NCBI GenBank assembly: GCA_963747255.1
Contig: CAVVEG010000022.1
Location: forward strand, 58,077 to 122,076
Reading direction: 5' to 3'
DNA from: CAIYRG01 sp963747255
GTDB taxonomy: Bacteria > Pseudomonadota > Alphaproteobacteria > Micropepsales > Micropepsaceae
Length of the DNA stretch: 64,000 bases
A program made the translations under genes and the position numbers. The notes under the pieces were generated by a model, which had not been told where the DNA came from, searched no databases, and saw nothing but the letters and a program-made list of their open reading frames with translations. Positions 16,794-26,837 of this stretch are shown piece by piece (position 1 is the stretch's first letter; each line of letters starts with the position of its first letter).

Positions 16794-17912
16794 CTATGCG
16801 ACTTTGTTGCGGAACATCCAGGTGGCAATTCCAAGCGTGAAGGCGGCGATCAGTAACATCGGCCACAGATAGGGCCACAACACCGCAAGCCCGACTCCCT
16901 CCAGATAAACGCGCTGGGCGATCGTGATCGCGTAACGCAGAGGATTGATCAGCGTGAAATATTGCAAAATGAGCGGCATGTTGCTGATCGGCGTGGTCAG
17001 GCCCGAGAGAAGAGCAAAGGGCATGATCAGCACGAAGGCATAGAGCATCGCCTGCTGCATCGAGGTGGAAAATGACGAGACGAAAATGCCGATGCCGACG
17101 GCGGCCAGAAGAAAAAGCACCAACCCCGCATAGAGCGTGAGCAGCGAACCCTGGAAGGGAATCCGGAACCAGATGAGCGCCACCAGCAGAACATTGGTCG
17201 CCTGGACCAGACCGACCAGCATGGCAGGCAGCGCCTTCCCGGCCATGATTTCCATCGGCCGGAACGGCGTCACCAGAAGCTGGTCAAACGTGCCCTCTTC
17301 GCGCTCGCGCGCCACCGACATTGCGGCCAGCATCATCGTCTGCATCAGCGTGATGGTGCCGATCAGGCTGGGAATCATGTTCCAGCGCGTTTCCAGAGTG
17401 GGATTGTACCAGGCGCGCCAGACGATCTGGACGGATCGGCCGGGCTGAGCGTGGTTCTTCCGCCACTCGGCGTTGAAGGCGTCCACAATGGCCCCCACAT
17501 AGGACACCGCTATTCCGGCCGTATTGGAATTTCGTCCGTCCGCGATCACCTGCACGGCAACGGGTTGGCCCGACGCCAGGTTGCGTTCGAAATCCTGCCC
17601 GATATGCATCACGACCAGCGCGTCCCGATCGTCCACTACCGTCGCAATATCGGATTCGCGCGTGAGATTGGCGACCCGGCGAAACACACGCGACGCATCG
17701 AGCTGAAACAGCAGATCGTTCGAAGCGACGCTGCGGTCCTCATCGAAGACGGCATAGGGCACATCGTTCAGGTCGTAGCTGGCGGCATAACCGAAGATGA
17801 GGCATTGCAGGATCGGTGGCAGGAAAAGGCTGTAGCGGCTGCGCTTGTCCTTCAGGACGGCGAGAAGCTCCTTCTTCACCAATGCCCATATGCGCAAAGC
17901 GCTTTGCCACAT
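16794..17912 (-). CDS. ABC-2 type transport permease (YbhR-like)
   Basis: A 372-residue integral membrane subunit with one N-terminal helix (SLFLPPILQCLIFGYA), a large periplasmic domain, then about five C-terminal helices including LIGTITLMQTMMLAAMSVARE and the conserved EREEGTFDQLLVTPFRP segment of ABC-2 permeases. It pairs with the permease encoded just upstream to form a heterodimeric channel driven by the double ATPase. ATG 17912 is chosen over a TTG five codons earlier because GAGG precedes it; it lies 7 bases after the preceding stop. Likely export of a toxic compound or drug; substrate unknown. Confidence 0.88.
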   Translation of the reverse strand: MWQSALRIWALVKKELLAVLKDKRSRYSLFLPPILQCLIFGYAASYDLNDVPYAVFDEDRSVASNDLLFQLDASRVFRRVANLTRESDIATVVDDRDALVVMHIGQDFERNLASGQPVAVQVIADGRNSNTAGIAVSYVGAIVDAFNAEWRKNHAQPGRSVQIVWRAWYNPTLETRWNMIPSLIGTITLMQTMMLAAMSVAREREEGTFDQLLVTPFRPMEIMAGKALPAMLVGLVQATNVLLVALIWFRIPFQGSLLTLYAGLVLFLLAAVGIGIFVSSFSTSMQQAMLYAFVLIMPFALLSGLTTPISNMPLILQYFTLINPLRYAITIAQRVYLEGVGLAVLWPYLWPMLLIAAFTLGIATWMFRNKVA

Positions 17913-17919
17913 CGGCGCC

Positions 17920-19044
17920 TCACCCAAGCTTCTTGCGGGTCGCCAGAAGCGACAGACCCAGCAACAACGCGATCACACCCACCATCACGGCCGCATTCGG
18001 CAAAATCACAGACCAGATATTTCCGGCCAGAAAGACCGTTTGCAGCAGCGATACGAAATAGCGCGCAGGGAATATGGAGGCGATCACCCGCACCGCCTGC
18101 GGCATGCTGCGCAGATCGAACAGGAACCCCGAAAGCATCATTGCCGGCAGATAGGTCACGACCATGGTCAATTGGCTGGCGGCAAGCTGATTTTTCACCA
18201 CCGAGGAAATCAGCAATCCGATTCCGAGCGCGATGAGCAGGTAGAGGATCGATGCTCCCGTGAGCACAATCAGCGATCCACGGAACGGCACGTGAAAGAG
18301 AAATTCCGCGCCGAGGAAACTCAAAGCCAGCCCGATCAGACCCATGATAAAGTAGGGGATCGTCTTGCCCAGCAGGATCTCGCCGCTGCGCACGGGCGTG
18401 ACGAACAGCGCCTCCAGGGTGCCCCTTTCCCATTCGCGCGCCATGACCATGGTGGTGAGGAACGCGCCGATCAGCGTCATGATGAGCACGATGAGTCCAG
18501 GCACAAGGAAATAATGGCTGTCGTCCGCCTCGTTGAACCAGATGCGGCTGTTGACGAGGACGGGGCCAAACACCACCGGCACGCCGGGATTTTTCTGCTG
18601 CGCCTGCCATGTCGCGACGGCGCCCTGAACGTAACCCAGAATGATGCGCGCCCGGTTTGCATCGGCCCCGTACAGCAGAACCTGGATTTGCGCCGTGCCT
18701 GAATCCAGTTGCCGGGCAAAATCCGATCGTACCCGCACGATCCCGTCGATGTCGCGTCGGAGCATCAGCGCTTCGGCGTCCGGCAGCGAGGTCATCACCT
18801 GCGCATTAAAGTAGCGCGATAAAAGGAATGACTCCGCAAGGCCGTAAGCGGGTGGCGAGGGCTGTTCCACCACGATGGCGACAGGAACATTCGTGACATC
18901 GAGCGACAGCCCATAACCGAACAGGAGGATCAGCATCAGCGGCATGACAATGCCGATCGCGATGCTGCTGGGGTCGCGCACGACCTGCCGGGATTCCTTC
19001 CGGACCAACGCGGCAGTCCGCCGGAATGTCCCCCGCAGGTCCAT
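17920..19044 (-). CDS. ABC-2 type transport permease (YbhS-like)
   Basis: A 374-residue partner permease with the same topology: an N-terminal helix (IAIGIVMPLMLILLFGYGLSL), a periplasmic domain rich in predicted strands, and a C-terminal bundle beginning VPGLIVLIMTLIGAFL with the ABC-2 motif EWERGTLEALFVTPVR. The ATG at 19044 overlaps the ATPase stop by one base (TAATG), so the two are translationally coupled; 59 extra upstream codons in frame are antisense to nothing conserved and are rejected. Part of a five-gene exporter operon. Confidence 0.88.
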   Translation of the reverse strand: MDLRGTFRRTAALVRKESRQVVRDPSSIAIGIVMPLMLILLFGYGLSLDVTNVPVAIVVEQPSPPAYGLAESFLLSRYFNAQVMTSLPDAEALMLRRDIDGIVRVRSDFARQLDSGTAQIQVLLYGADANRARIILGYVQGAVATWQAQQKNPGVPVVFGPVLVNSRIWFNEADDSHYFLVPGLIVLIMTLIGAFLTTMVMAREWERGTLEALFVTPVRSGEILLGKTIPYFIMGLIGLALSFLGAEFLFHVPFRGSLIVLTGASILYLLIALGIGLLISSVVKNQLAASQLTMVVTYLPAMMLSGFLFDLRSMPQAVRVIASIFPARYFVSLLQTVFLAGNIWSVILPNAAVMVGVIALLLGLSLLATRKKLG

Positions 19045-20813
19045 TATGCGGGCGCCTGCTGCAGCGCCGGACGGGACCTGCGCGATTCTTCGACGATGGC
19101 GAGGAACGCGTCTTCCATCCTGGGTTCGCGATCCGTCCGGGGAGGCGCGCGGCGGCGGATATCTCCCGGGGTTCCTTCCGCCAGCACGCGCCCGTGATCG
19201 AGAACCGCGATGCGGTCGCAATATTCCGCTTCTTCCATGAAATGGGTGGTGATCACGACGGTGACGCCATTTTCCGCCAGCGCAGTGATGCGCCGCCAGA
19301 AATCGCGGCGGGCGAGGGGGTCCGCGCCGCTGGTCGGTTCGTCCAGAAAGAGAATTTGCGGCTCATGCAGCAATGCGGCGGACATCGCCAGCCGCTGTCT
19401 GAATCCTCCGGGAAGTTGCGCAGCCGGCAAATCCCGGAACTGTTGCAATTCGAACTGCTGCATGGCCCAGGCAACACGCGTTCGCCGGCGTTCGCCCGCC
19501 AATCCATAGGCATTGGCGAAAAACGAAAGATTTTCCGCGACCGAAAGCTGTCCATACAGGGAAAATTTCTGCGCCACATAACCGATATGCTGACGTGCCG
19601 AGGCGCGTGCCGTTCGCAGATCGGTCCCGGCGACCCGCAATGTGCCGGACGTAACCGGAAGCAAACCGCACAGCATACGGAAGGTCGTGGTCTTCCCCGC
19701 GCCGTTGGGCCCCAGCAGGCCGAAGAGTTCGCCGCGTCCGACGCTGAAGCTCACATGATCGACGGCCACGAATTGCCCGAACATCCGCACGAGATCGCGC
19801 ACTTCGATTGCGATGCCGCCCTGATGCGCCACCGGCCGCTCAAGCGTTACCATGGCCGAAGCGGGATTGGTTGCAATCTGCCGCAGAAGGATCATGAACC
19901 CGTCTTCGAAACGGGGCGCAGTTGGCGCAACCGGAATCCCTTCCAGCGGTCCGATCCCGTGTGATCCGGTCGTGCCTTCGGACGTCGTAAAGCGCACCCG
20001 GCCGGCTTCCGGCACGGCATCGACAATCGCCGGGGAATCGAGCAAACGCGCCTGAAGTCCGCGTGGGGGCTGCCCTTTCGGCGGGTCGGCCAGAAACACG
20101 CGATTCGCGGCCAGCCGGCTCACCTCTTCCGGGGGCCCTTTTGCCAGAATCCTGCCATCGTGCAGCACGACCGCATGGTCGCAGCGTTCGGCTTCGTCCA
20201 GATAGGACGTGCTGATGAGAACCGTGGTTGCGGCTTCGTGCACCAGGCGCATTATGATTTCCCACAATTCATGCCGGGAAAGCGGATCGACACCGGCGGT
20301 CGGTTCGTCGAGCAAAAGCAGCTCCGGCGCGCGCACCAGCGAACAGGCGAGGCCCAGTTTCTGTTTCATCCCGCCGGAGAGTTGGCCGGCGAGCCGCCGG
20401 AGAAAAGGCCCGAGCGCGGTCATGTCCATCAGGCGCGCAAATTGCGTCCGGCGCGCCGCACCCGTAACCCCGTGCAGATCGGCGTAGAGATCGAGATTTT
20501 CCCGCACGCTCAGATCGTCATACAGGCCAAATCTCTGGGGCATGTATGAGATGCGATTCTGGACCGACTGCGGATGCTTCGCCACATCGATGCCCAGCAC
20601 TTTCAATTCGCCGGAATCCGCCACAAGCAGACCGCATGCCAGCCGGATCAGCGTTGTCTTTCCGGCGCCATCCGGTCCGACCAGGGCGGTCAGGCTGCCC
20701 TTACCGACGGAGAAGGAGACATCGTTCAGTGCAATGACGGTCTCATCGTTCTTGCGGCGAAACTGCTTGCGCAGCGACGCCGCTTCCAGTACCGGCGTCA
20801 GCGGCGCACTCAC
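19044..20813 (-). CDS. Fused double ABC transporter ATPase (YbhF-like)
   Basis: A 589-residue protein with two nucleotide-binding domains in tandem. Domain 1 has Walker A GPDGAGKTT near residue 46, signature LSGGMKQKL and Walker B LLLLDEP. Domain 2 has Walker A GPNGAGKTT near residue 375, Walker B ILFLDEP, and a degenerate signature LPGGFRQRL where the usual Ser is Pro. Such fusions energise a pair of ABC-2 permeases. The Pro substitution may make one of the two composite ATP sites weak, as in asymmetric ABC proteins. It overlaps the membrane-fusion gene by four bases and the permease by one. Confidence 0.92.
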   Translation of the reverse strand: MSAPLTPVLEAASLRKQFRRKNDETVIALNDVSFSVGKGSLTALVGPDGAGKTTLIRLACGLLVADSGELKVLGIDVAKHPQSVQNRISYMPQRFGLYDDLSVRENLDLYADLHGVTGAARRTQFARLMDMTALGPFLRRLAGQLSGGMKQKLGLACSLVRAPELLLLDEPTAGVDPLSRHELWEIIMRLVHEAATTVLISTSYLDEAERCDHAVVLHDGRILAKGPPEEVSRLAANRVFLADPPKGQPPRGLQARLLDSPAIVDAVPEAGRVRFTTSEGTTGSHGIGPLEGIPVAPTAPRFEDGFMILLRQIATNPASAMVTLERPVAHQGGIAIEVRDLVRMFGQFVAVDHVSFSVGRGELFGLLGPNGAGKTTTFRMLCGLLPVTSGTLRVAGTDLRTARASARQHIGYVAQKFSLYGQLSVAENLSFFANAYGLAGERRRTRVAWAMQQFELQQFRDLPAAQLPGGFRQRLAMSAALLHEPQILFLDEPTSGADPLARRDFWRRITALAENGVTVVITTHFMEEAEYCDRIAVLDHGRVLAEGTPGDIRRRAPPRTDREPRMEDAFLAIVEESRRSRPALQQAPA

Positions 20814-21841
20814 TGTGCCGGGGCCGACGCCGCAGCGGCGGGCGCCTGATTGATCGGGATACGGACGGTTGCCGGCATGCCCAGCCGCAATTCGTCCTGC
20901 GGATCGCCGACGAACACCCGCACCTCATAGACCAGATTGGTGCGCAACGCTTCGGTCTCGATGTTTTTCGGGGTGAACTCGGAAACCGACGATACAAATC
21001 CGATGCGGCCCTGAAACACGCGGTTGGGAAAACTGTCCACGTTCACATCGGCCATCATCCCGGGATGTACCCTGCCCAGATTGGCCTCATCGACATAGAC
21101 CCGAACCCATTTCGGGTCGGTGATCGCCAAAGTAAGGACCGGTTTCTGCGGGGAAGCCATATCGCCGGGTTCGAGCACCCGCGTGCGCACCGTCGCAGCC
21201 ATCGGGGCGAGCAGATTTGCGTCATGGAGTTGCTGCTTCAGGAGATCGGTCTGCGCCTGGGCCGCTTTCGCCTGGGCCGCAGCCTGCTCGATGTCTTCTC
21301 TCCGAAAACCGGCGAGTTGCAAAGCCAGCGCACTCTGGACCTGCGCGAGTTTGGCATCGGCCTGATCGGCGGCGGCCCCGGAATTATCGAGTTCCTGCGG
21401 ACTTACCGCCCGCCCGGCAGAATTCGTGGAGAGATTCAGCAGGCGCTGATAATTCTGCCTCGCATTGGTCGCATCCGCCTGCGCTGCCGCGACATTCGCG
21501 CGTGCCTGGGCGATATCTTCGGGGCGGTTTCCGCGGCGCAGTTTTTCCAGATTGGCCTGTTGGGCTGCAAGCTGTGCTTCGGCCTGCTGCAATTGCGGGC
21601 TTAACCGGCTCGTATCGAGCTGCGCCAAAACCTGGCCCCTGCTTACGCGATCGCCTTCCTGGACCAGCACGGAAATGATCCGCTCGTTGTTGTTGAAGGC
21701 AAGGTCGACTTCGCGCAAATCGACATTGCCGTACAGCGTCAGATTGGCCTCCGGGGCGGAGCGATGAACCAGCCACCAGATCGCCACCCCAAGCCCCCCC
21801 GCCAACAGAACCAGCAATCCTGCCCGGAAGATACGTCTCAT
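20810..21841 (-). CDS. HlyD-family membrane fusion protein (YbhG-like)
   Basis: A 343-residue periplasmic adaptor with one N-terminal helix (FRAGLLVLLAGGLGVAIWWLV), a lipoyl half-motif (VLVQEGDRVSRGQVLAQLD), a long coiled-coil hairpin rich in Gln/Ala, a second lipoyl half (LLAPMAATVRTRVLEPGDMASPQKPV) and a beta-barrel region. It links the inner-membrane ABC complex to the outer-membrane factor at the operon end. First gene of the operon MFP-ATPase-permease-permease-OMF. About 350 bases upstream hold no gene. Confidence 0.9.
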   Translation of the reverse strand: MRRIFRAGLLVLLAGGLGVAIWWLVHRSAPEANLTLYGNVDLREVDLAFNNNERIISVLVQEGDRVSRGQVLAQLDTSRLSPQLQQAEAQLAAQQANLEKLRRGNRPEDIAQARANVAAAQADATNARQNYQRLLNLSTNSAGRAVSPQELDNSGAAADQADAKLAQVQSALALQLAGFRREDIEQAAAQAKAAQAQTDLLKQQLHDANLLAPMAATVRTRVLEPGDMASPQKPVLTLAITDPKWVRVYVDEANLGRVHPGMMADVNVDSFPNRVFQGRIGFVSSVSEFTPKNIETEALRTNLVYEVRVFVGDPQDELRLGMPATVRIPINQAPAAAASAPAQ

Positions 21842-22192
21842 GAAGGTGACGAGGCGCCCGTGCAGGCGATGTCGTGACGCAATGGCTGAACTCCAGATCT
21901 GGTTGCGAATGCAACCGAGAATTCTATTTTCTGCAATATGGAGATCGCGTCATTCGCGCGATTCCCCGGCGGAAACTGTCACAAACCAAACCCTGGCCCT
22001 CCGCATTGATGCAGCGCAAGGTGTTTCTCTCTTGCGCGCCTGGGGAATAGAGCCAATCCGCGGGCTGCTTACGAGTGACACGCGCCGCAAATCCGGGGCC
22101 AATCCGCGGATTTCCGGGAGTGTTCGGGGCGGCCGGGATGCATCTCCGCTTCACATCCGGAAGCGGACCGGTTCGCCATATTGTTCGAAGGC
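21842..22192. other. Intergenic region, upstream of the ABC exporter operon
   Basis: No coding frame with family similarity, no RNA gene and no clear hairpin terminator were seen. It presumably holds the promoter of the exporter operon on the minus strand. Confidence 0.5.
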
Positions 22193-22396
22193 TTACCGAA
22201 ACGCCTGACCAGGTTTCAGGCCGAGCGCCCGAAAGAGGTTGGCGGCGGGACAGAAACCCGAAAATGCGGCCTGCAGCATGTTCAGTCCGGCAAACGCCGA
22301 AAGAAGCAGCCACCAGGAGCTGTGCACTTGCGACAGCACGATTCCGAGCAGAACCATAAGTCCGGCGAACGCCAGGACCGCGCGATCGATGTTCAT
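22193..22396 (-). CDS. DUF2892 small membrane protein (YgaP C-terminal type)
   Basis: A 67-residue protein with two hydrophobic helices. It starts MNIDRAVLAFAGLMVLLG and has the family pattern FAGLNMLQAAFSGFCPAANLF, where the FCP motif and the preceding GLNxLQ are typical of DUF2892, a domain also fused to rhodanese in YgaP. GGAAAG precedes the ATG. Function unknown; often associated with sulfide or thiosulfate metabolism or stress, but no such partner is adjacent. It is divergent from the RND adaptor gene. Confidence 0.8.
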   Translation of the reverse strand: MNIDRAVLAFAGLMVLLGIVLSQVHSSWWLLLSAFAGLNMLQAAFSGFCPAANLFRALGLKPGQAFR

Positions 22397-22564
22397 GATG
22401 CTTTCCTTTCTAACGCCAGCGCGCCGGCAACGCGATCATTTTCGAAGGCGATTTTGGCGTAATGGCCCCGTTTGCCTCCTGAAGCCGCATTGGAGGCCGG
22501 CGACGGGGAGCGGTCATTGATCTGGCGCAATATCGCGTCCGCAATTCCTGCGCAGTGTGGCAGC

Positions 22565-23617
22565 ATGACATTCAGGGGCAAGGCCGTGGCTGGAGGCGCA
22601 ATATCCGGTTCCGTTGTGAAGATCTGTGCACTGACGGTGTTGCTGTTTGGGGCGGCGCTGCCTGCCCATGCCGCGCAGACGGCTCCGGCGGAGATGTTCT
22701 CCGTCAAACGGTCCATGGTTGCGGACGAGAAGGCCGTGTTTGCCACGGTCGAATCCGCTTTTGTTGTGCCCGCGCGGGTCCGTACCGCCGGTACCATTCT
22801 GTCGCTGAAAGTCAGACAGGGCGACCATGTGGAACGCAACCAGGTGATCGCAACCACGGGCGATCCCAAGCTTGCGCTGACGATGAGTTCGTATGCGGCA
22901 CAAATCGACGCAGCACAGGCCCAGTTGGCAGAGGCACAGGTGGAATTTGGCCGCGCGCAGCGGCTTGTCACCGGCGGCGGGGTTTCGCAGAACCAGTATG
23001 ATCAGGCGCGCACGGCGCTGAATGTCGCCGATGGGAAGCTGAAGGCCATCATGGCGGAGCGTGCCGTCGTTCAGGAGCAGCAGAAGGAGGGCCAGGTGTT
23101 GGCGCCCACGGCGGGGCGCGTCATCGCCGTTCCCGTGACTGCCGGGACGGTGGTGATGTCCGGGGATGTGGTGGCCACGGTTGCGGAACGTGATTTCGTT
23201 CTGCGCCTGCAGGTTCCGGAGCGTCACGCACGCTTTCTGAAAGCCGGCGATCCGGTTCGCCTCGACGGAAGCGATCTGGGTCTCGAAGGACCAGGTTTGG
23301 GGACCATCAATCTCATTTATCCCGAAGTGCAAAACGGTCGAGTCATCGCCGATGCCAGAGTCGCGGGCCTTCAGGACTATTTTGTCGGTCAGCAAGTCCG
23401 GGTCTGGGTTCCGGCCGGCACACGCGCCGCCATTGTCGTTCCGGGCGAATTCATTACGACGCGGTTCGGACTCGATTATGCCCGGATTCTGGATGAGAAG
23501 GGCGGAACGATGGATGTACCGGTCCAGCGCGGGCAGGAATATCCCACACCGGAGATGGCGAGCGGGCTGGAAATCCTTTCCGGACTGAGACCCGGCGACC
23601 GCCTGGTTCATCCATGA
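22565..23617 (+). CDS. RND efflux periplasmic adaptor subunit
   Basis: About 350 residues: an N-terminal signal (hydrophobic stretch ending ALPAHAAQ), a first lipoyl half (GTILSLKVRQGDHVERNQVIATTGDP), a coiled coil with AAQIDAAQAQLAEAQVEFGRAQ, a second lipoyl half (VLAPTAGRVIAVPVTAGTVV) and a C-terminal beta-barrel. The start is uncertain: ATG 22565 is used, but GTG 22616 would give a compact signal peptide (VKICALTVLLF), and a longer frame starts at 22472. The RND pump begins 11 bases after its stop. No outer-membrane factor is adjacent, so the pump may borrow one. Substrate unknown. Confidence 0.85.
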   Translation: MTFRGKAVAGGAISGSVVKICALTVLLFGAALPAHAAQTAPAEMFSVKRSMVADEKAVFATVESAFVVPARVRTAGTILSLKVRQGDHVERNQVIATTGDPKLALTMSSYAAQIDAAQAQLAEAQVEFGRAQRLVTGGGVSQNQYDQARTALNVADGKLKAIMAERAVVQEQQKEGQVLAPTAGRVIAVPVTAGTVVMSGDVVATVAERDFVLRLQVPERHARFLKAGDPVRLDGSDLGLEGPGLGTINLIYPEVQNGRVIADARVAGLQDYFVGQQVRVWVPAGTRAAIVVPGEFITTRFGLDYARILDEKGGTMDVPVQRGQEYPTPEMASGLEILSGLRPGDRLVHP

Positions 23618-23627
23618 CGTTGCGCCC

Positions 23628-26600
23628 ATGAAGCCGGGAATTTCCGGCCGGTTGACGCGGGCCACGATCCGTTCGCCGCTCACGCCACTTTTTCTTCTGG
23701 CAGCAATGGTTTTCGGTTTGGTTGCGCTGCTGATCATCCCGCGTGAAGAAGAGCCGCAGATCAGCGTACCCATGGTGGATATTTTCGTTCAGGCAAACGG
23801 GCTGAAGGCGCCGGACGCCGCCGAGCTGGTTACCAAACCTTTGGAAGAAATCATCAAAGGCATCAACGGCGTCGAGCATGTTTACAGCCAGACGCAGGAC
23901 GATCGTGTCATGGTCACGGCCCGGTTCTTCACTGGCACGAATGAAGATGACGCGATCCTGCGCGTTCAAGCGCGGTTACGGGCAAATTACGACCGTATCC
24001 CGCTTGGCATACCCGAGCCGCTGATCGTCGGGCGCGGGATCAATGATGTCGCAATCGTCGCACTGACCCTGACACCGAAACCCGAGGCGGCCGGCCGGTG
24101 GACGGAAAAGGACCTTTACAATCTGGCGATCAAGCTGAAATCGGAACTGGTGAAGGCCGACAACATTGGCCTGACCTATTTGTCCGGTGGAAGTCCGGAC
24201 GAGATCCGCGTCGAACCTGATCCAGAGCGGCTGTCGCTGTTCGGTGTGACGCTGCAGCAACTGGAAGCCAAGGTTCAGGGCGCCAACCGGTCATACCTGG
24301 CTGGTGAACTGCGGGAGAATGGGCAGATTTTCGATGCGGCTGCCGGGCGCACATTATCCGGCATTCCCGACGTCGGATTGCTGCTGGTCACGACACGGGA
24401 CGGCCGCCCGGTTTACGTGCGCGATGTGGCGACGGTCGTAGCTGGCGCAGCGCCAACGGAGCAGCACGCATGGTCCATCGGGCTGGCCAGCGACGGAAAC
24501 TGGTTTACTGTTCCGGCCGTCACGATTGCCTTCGCCAAGCGCGCCGGCGCGAATGCGGTTGTGGTTTCAAAAGATGTGATTCAGCGCGCGACAGCACTGC
24601 AGGGATCGCTTATTCCGGCCGATATCAATCTCGAGATCACACGCGATTACGGCAAAACGGCCAACGACAAGGCGAACGAACTTCTGTTTCACCTTGCCCT
24701 TGCGACAGTTTCGATCGTGTTGCTCATCGGGTTTGCCGTCGGCTGGCGTGAAGGCGCGGTTACGCTGATCGTGATTCCAACCACGATCCTGCTGACCCTC
24801 TTCGCTGCGAATTTGATGGGTTACACCATCAACCGTGTCAGTCTGTTTGCCCTGATCTTTTCGATCGGCATTCTGGTGGATGATGCCATTGTGATGGTCG
24901 AAAATATCGCCCGCCACTGGGCGATACGCGATGGACGCGATCGCATGGAAGCCGCGATTGACGCGGTTTCAGAGGTCGGCAATCCCACAATTGTTGCGAC
25001 GCTGACCGTTATCGCAGCACTGCTTCCGATGTTGTTCGTGTCGGGAATGATGGGGCCGTATATGGCGCCCATTCCGGCAAATGCTTCTGCCGCAATGCTG
25101 TTCTCGTTCTTTGTGGCGACGACTATCGCGCCCTGGGCGTTGTTAAAAATCTCGCAAAGGCAAAACCCGTCCGGGGCTCACCGCGCGGGCGAGGGCATCC
25201 CCGGTGCTCTGTACCGCCGGGTTGCGGTTCCAATCCTGAAGTCGCGCAGGAATGCGGCCCTGTTTCTTGCGATGGTTGCAGGCACAACGGTGCTTGTCTG
25301 CGTCCTGTTCGTCACGGAAAACGTCACGGTGAAACTGCTGCCTTTCGACAACAAGTCGGAGCTGCAAGTGCTGGTCGATTTGCCCGAAGGCGCTTCCACG
25401 GAGGACACGGCACGGGCGTTATTTACGGCGGCCCGTGTCGTGCAGGTTTTGCCGGAAGTAAAATCCATTCAGGCATATGCCGGCGCTCCGTCACCCTTCA
25501 ATTTCAATGGCCTCGTGCGCCATTACTACCTGAGACAGCGGCCCGAGCTGGGTGAATTGCAGGTAAATCTCGCCGACAAGGCGCAACGTGCGCGCGAAAG
25601 CCATCGGATCGCAGTGGATCTGCGGAACCGGCTAAAATCACAGGCCTTTCCGAAAGGCACGGTGGTGAAGGTGGTTGAGGTCCCGCCCGGACCGCCGGTG
25701 CTTTCAACCTTGCTGGCAGAGGTCTATGGCCCCGACAGCAGAACGCGTCGCGCCGTAGCCAGGGAGACGGAGCAGCTCTTCCGGTCCGTGCCTTTTATCG
25801 TTGATGTCGATGATTCCTGGGGTCAGCCGCGTCCGCGCATGCGTATCTCCATTGATCAGGACAGGCTGGAATTTTTCGGCGTCGAACAGGGCGATGTGTA
25901 TGACACCATAGGTGCGCTGCTGGGCGGCGTGCCGGTTGGTTACTCGCACCGTGGGGAAGATCGCGATCCGATTGAGATTGTGGTGCGGGAGCCAAACGAC
26001 CGGCTTTCGTGGTCGCAGCGGCTGGCATCGACACCGGTTCCGGCCAATGCGCAGCCGGGGAACAAAGCCGTGGTTGAACTGGGCGACCTGGTCACGACGA
26101 GCGAAGAATCCGGTTCGTCCGTAATCTTCCGGCGTGATGGGCACTATGCCGATCTGGTCACTGCCGAGCTGGCCGGCGAGTTCGAGTCCCCGATATACGG
26201 CATGCTTGCAATCGACAAGCTGATCAATTCGCACGATTGGGGCAATCTGCCGCGACCGGCAATCCTGATGCACGGACAGCCGGTTCGCGAGGACCGTCCT
26301 TCGCTGCTGTGGGACGGGGAATGGGAAGTCACCTATGTCACGTTCCGCGACATGGGCGCTGCATTCATGGTCGCCATCCTCGGGATCTACATTCTGGTGG
26401 TCGCACAGTTCGGCAGCTTCAAACTACCCCTGGTTGTTCTGATTCCAATTCCGCTGACACTGATCGGAATTGTACCCGGTCACTGGATATTTGGCGCCCC
26501 GTTCACGGCGACTTCGATGATCGGGTTCATCGCACTCGCCGGAATCATCGTGCGCAACTCCATATTGCTCGTGGATTTCATTCGGCATGGCGCCACGCCG

Positions 26601-26837
26601 GGCAAAACATTGCGGCAGGTCTTGCTGGACGCGGGGGCAACGCGATTTCGGCCGATTCTGCTAACCGCGCTTGCCGCGATGATTGGCGCGGCGACGATTC
26701 TGACGGACCCGATTTTCCAGGGCTTGGCGATTTCCCTGCTGTTCGGTCTGGCATCGTCCACATTGCTGACGTTGCTGGTCATACCCGCAATTTACGTTTG
26801 CCTGCGGGACGCGGACCAACCGGTGATTCCGGGCTGA
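23628..26837 (+). CDS. RND-family efflux pump inner-membrane subunit (AcrB/MexF-like superfamily)
   Basis: A 1069-residue proton-driven exporter of the usual RND length. Twelve helices with two large periplasmic loops are expected. The proton-relay Asp pair is visible in helix 4 as GILVDDAIVMVENIARH. Helix 1 is followed by the unusual IPREEEPQISVPMVDIF, a pattern of the multidrug/acriflavin subgroup rather than heavy-metal CusA. Helices near the C-terminus include YILVVAQFGSFKLPLVVLIPIPL and LVTLLVIPAIYV-like endings. It forms a unit with the preceding adaptor. Nothing nearby indicates the substrate or a dedicated regulator. Confidence 0.93.
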   Translation: MKPGISGRLTRATIRSPLTPLFLLAAMVFGLVALLIIPREEEPQISVPMVDIFVQANGLKAPDAAELVTKPLEEIIKGINGVEHVYSQTQDDRVMVTARFFTGTNEDDAILRVQARLRANYDRIPLGIPEPLIVGRGINDVAIVALTLTPKPEAAGRWTEKDLYNLAIKLKSELVKADNIGLTYLSGGSPDEIRVEPDPERLSLFGVTLQQLEAKVQGANRSYLAGELRENGQIFDAAAGRTLSGIPDVGLLLVTTRDGRPVYVRDVATVVAGAAPTEQHAWSIGLASDGNWFTVPAVTIAFAKRAGANAVVVSKDVIQRATALQGSLIPADINLEITRDYGKTANDKANELLFHLALATVSIVLLIGFAVGWREGAVTLIVIPTTILLTLFAANLMGYTINRVSLFALIFSIGILVDDAIVMVENIARHWAIRDGRDRMEAAIDAVSEVGNPTIVATLTVIAALLPMLFVSGMMGPYMAPIPANASAAMLFSFFVATTIAPWALLKISQRQNPSGAHRAGEGIPGALYRRVAVPILKSRRNAALFLAMVAGTTVLVCVLFVTENVTVKLLPFDNKSELQVLVDLPEGASTEDTARALFTAARVVQVLPEVKSIQAYAGAPSPFNFNGLVRHYYLRQRPELGELQVNLADKAQRARESHRIAVDLRNRLKSQAFPKGTVVKVVEVPPGPPVLSTLLAEVYGPDSRTRRAVARETEQLFRSVPFIVDVDDSWGQPRPRMRISIDQDRLEFFGVEQGDVYDTIGALLGGVPVGYSHRGEDRDPIEIVVREPNDRLSWSQRLASTPVPANAQPGNKAVVELGDLVTTSEESGSSVIFRRDGHYADLVTAELAGEFESPIYGMLAIDKLINSHDWGNLPRPAILMHGQPVREDRPSLLWDGEWEVTYVTFRDMGAAFMVAILGIYILVVAQFGSFKLPLVVLIPIPLTLIGIVPGHWIFGAPFTATSMIGFIALAGIIVRNSILLVDFIRHGATPGKTLRQVLLDAGATRFRPILLTALAAMIGAATILTDPIFQGLAISLLFGLASSTLLTLLVIPAIYVCLRDADQPVIPG

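Noticed and set aside
22514..23773. 419-codon minus-strand frame across the RND adaptor
   Set aside because: Antisense to a gene with clear lipoyl and coiled-coil motifs.
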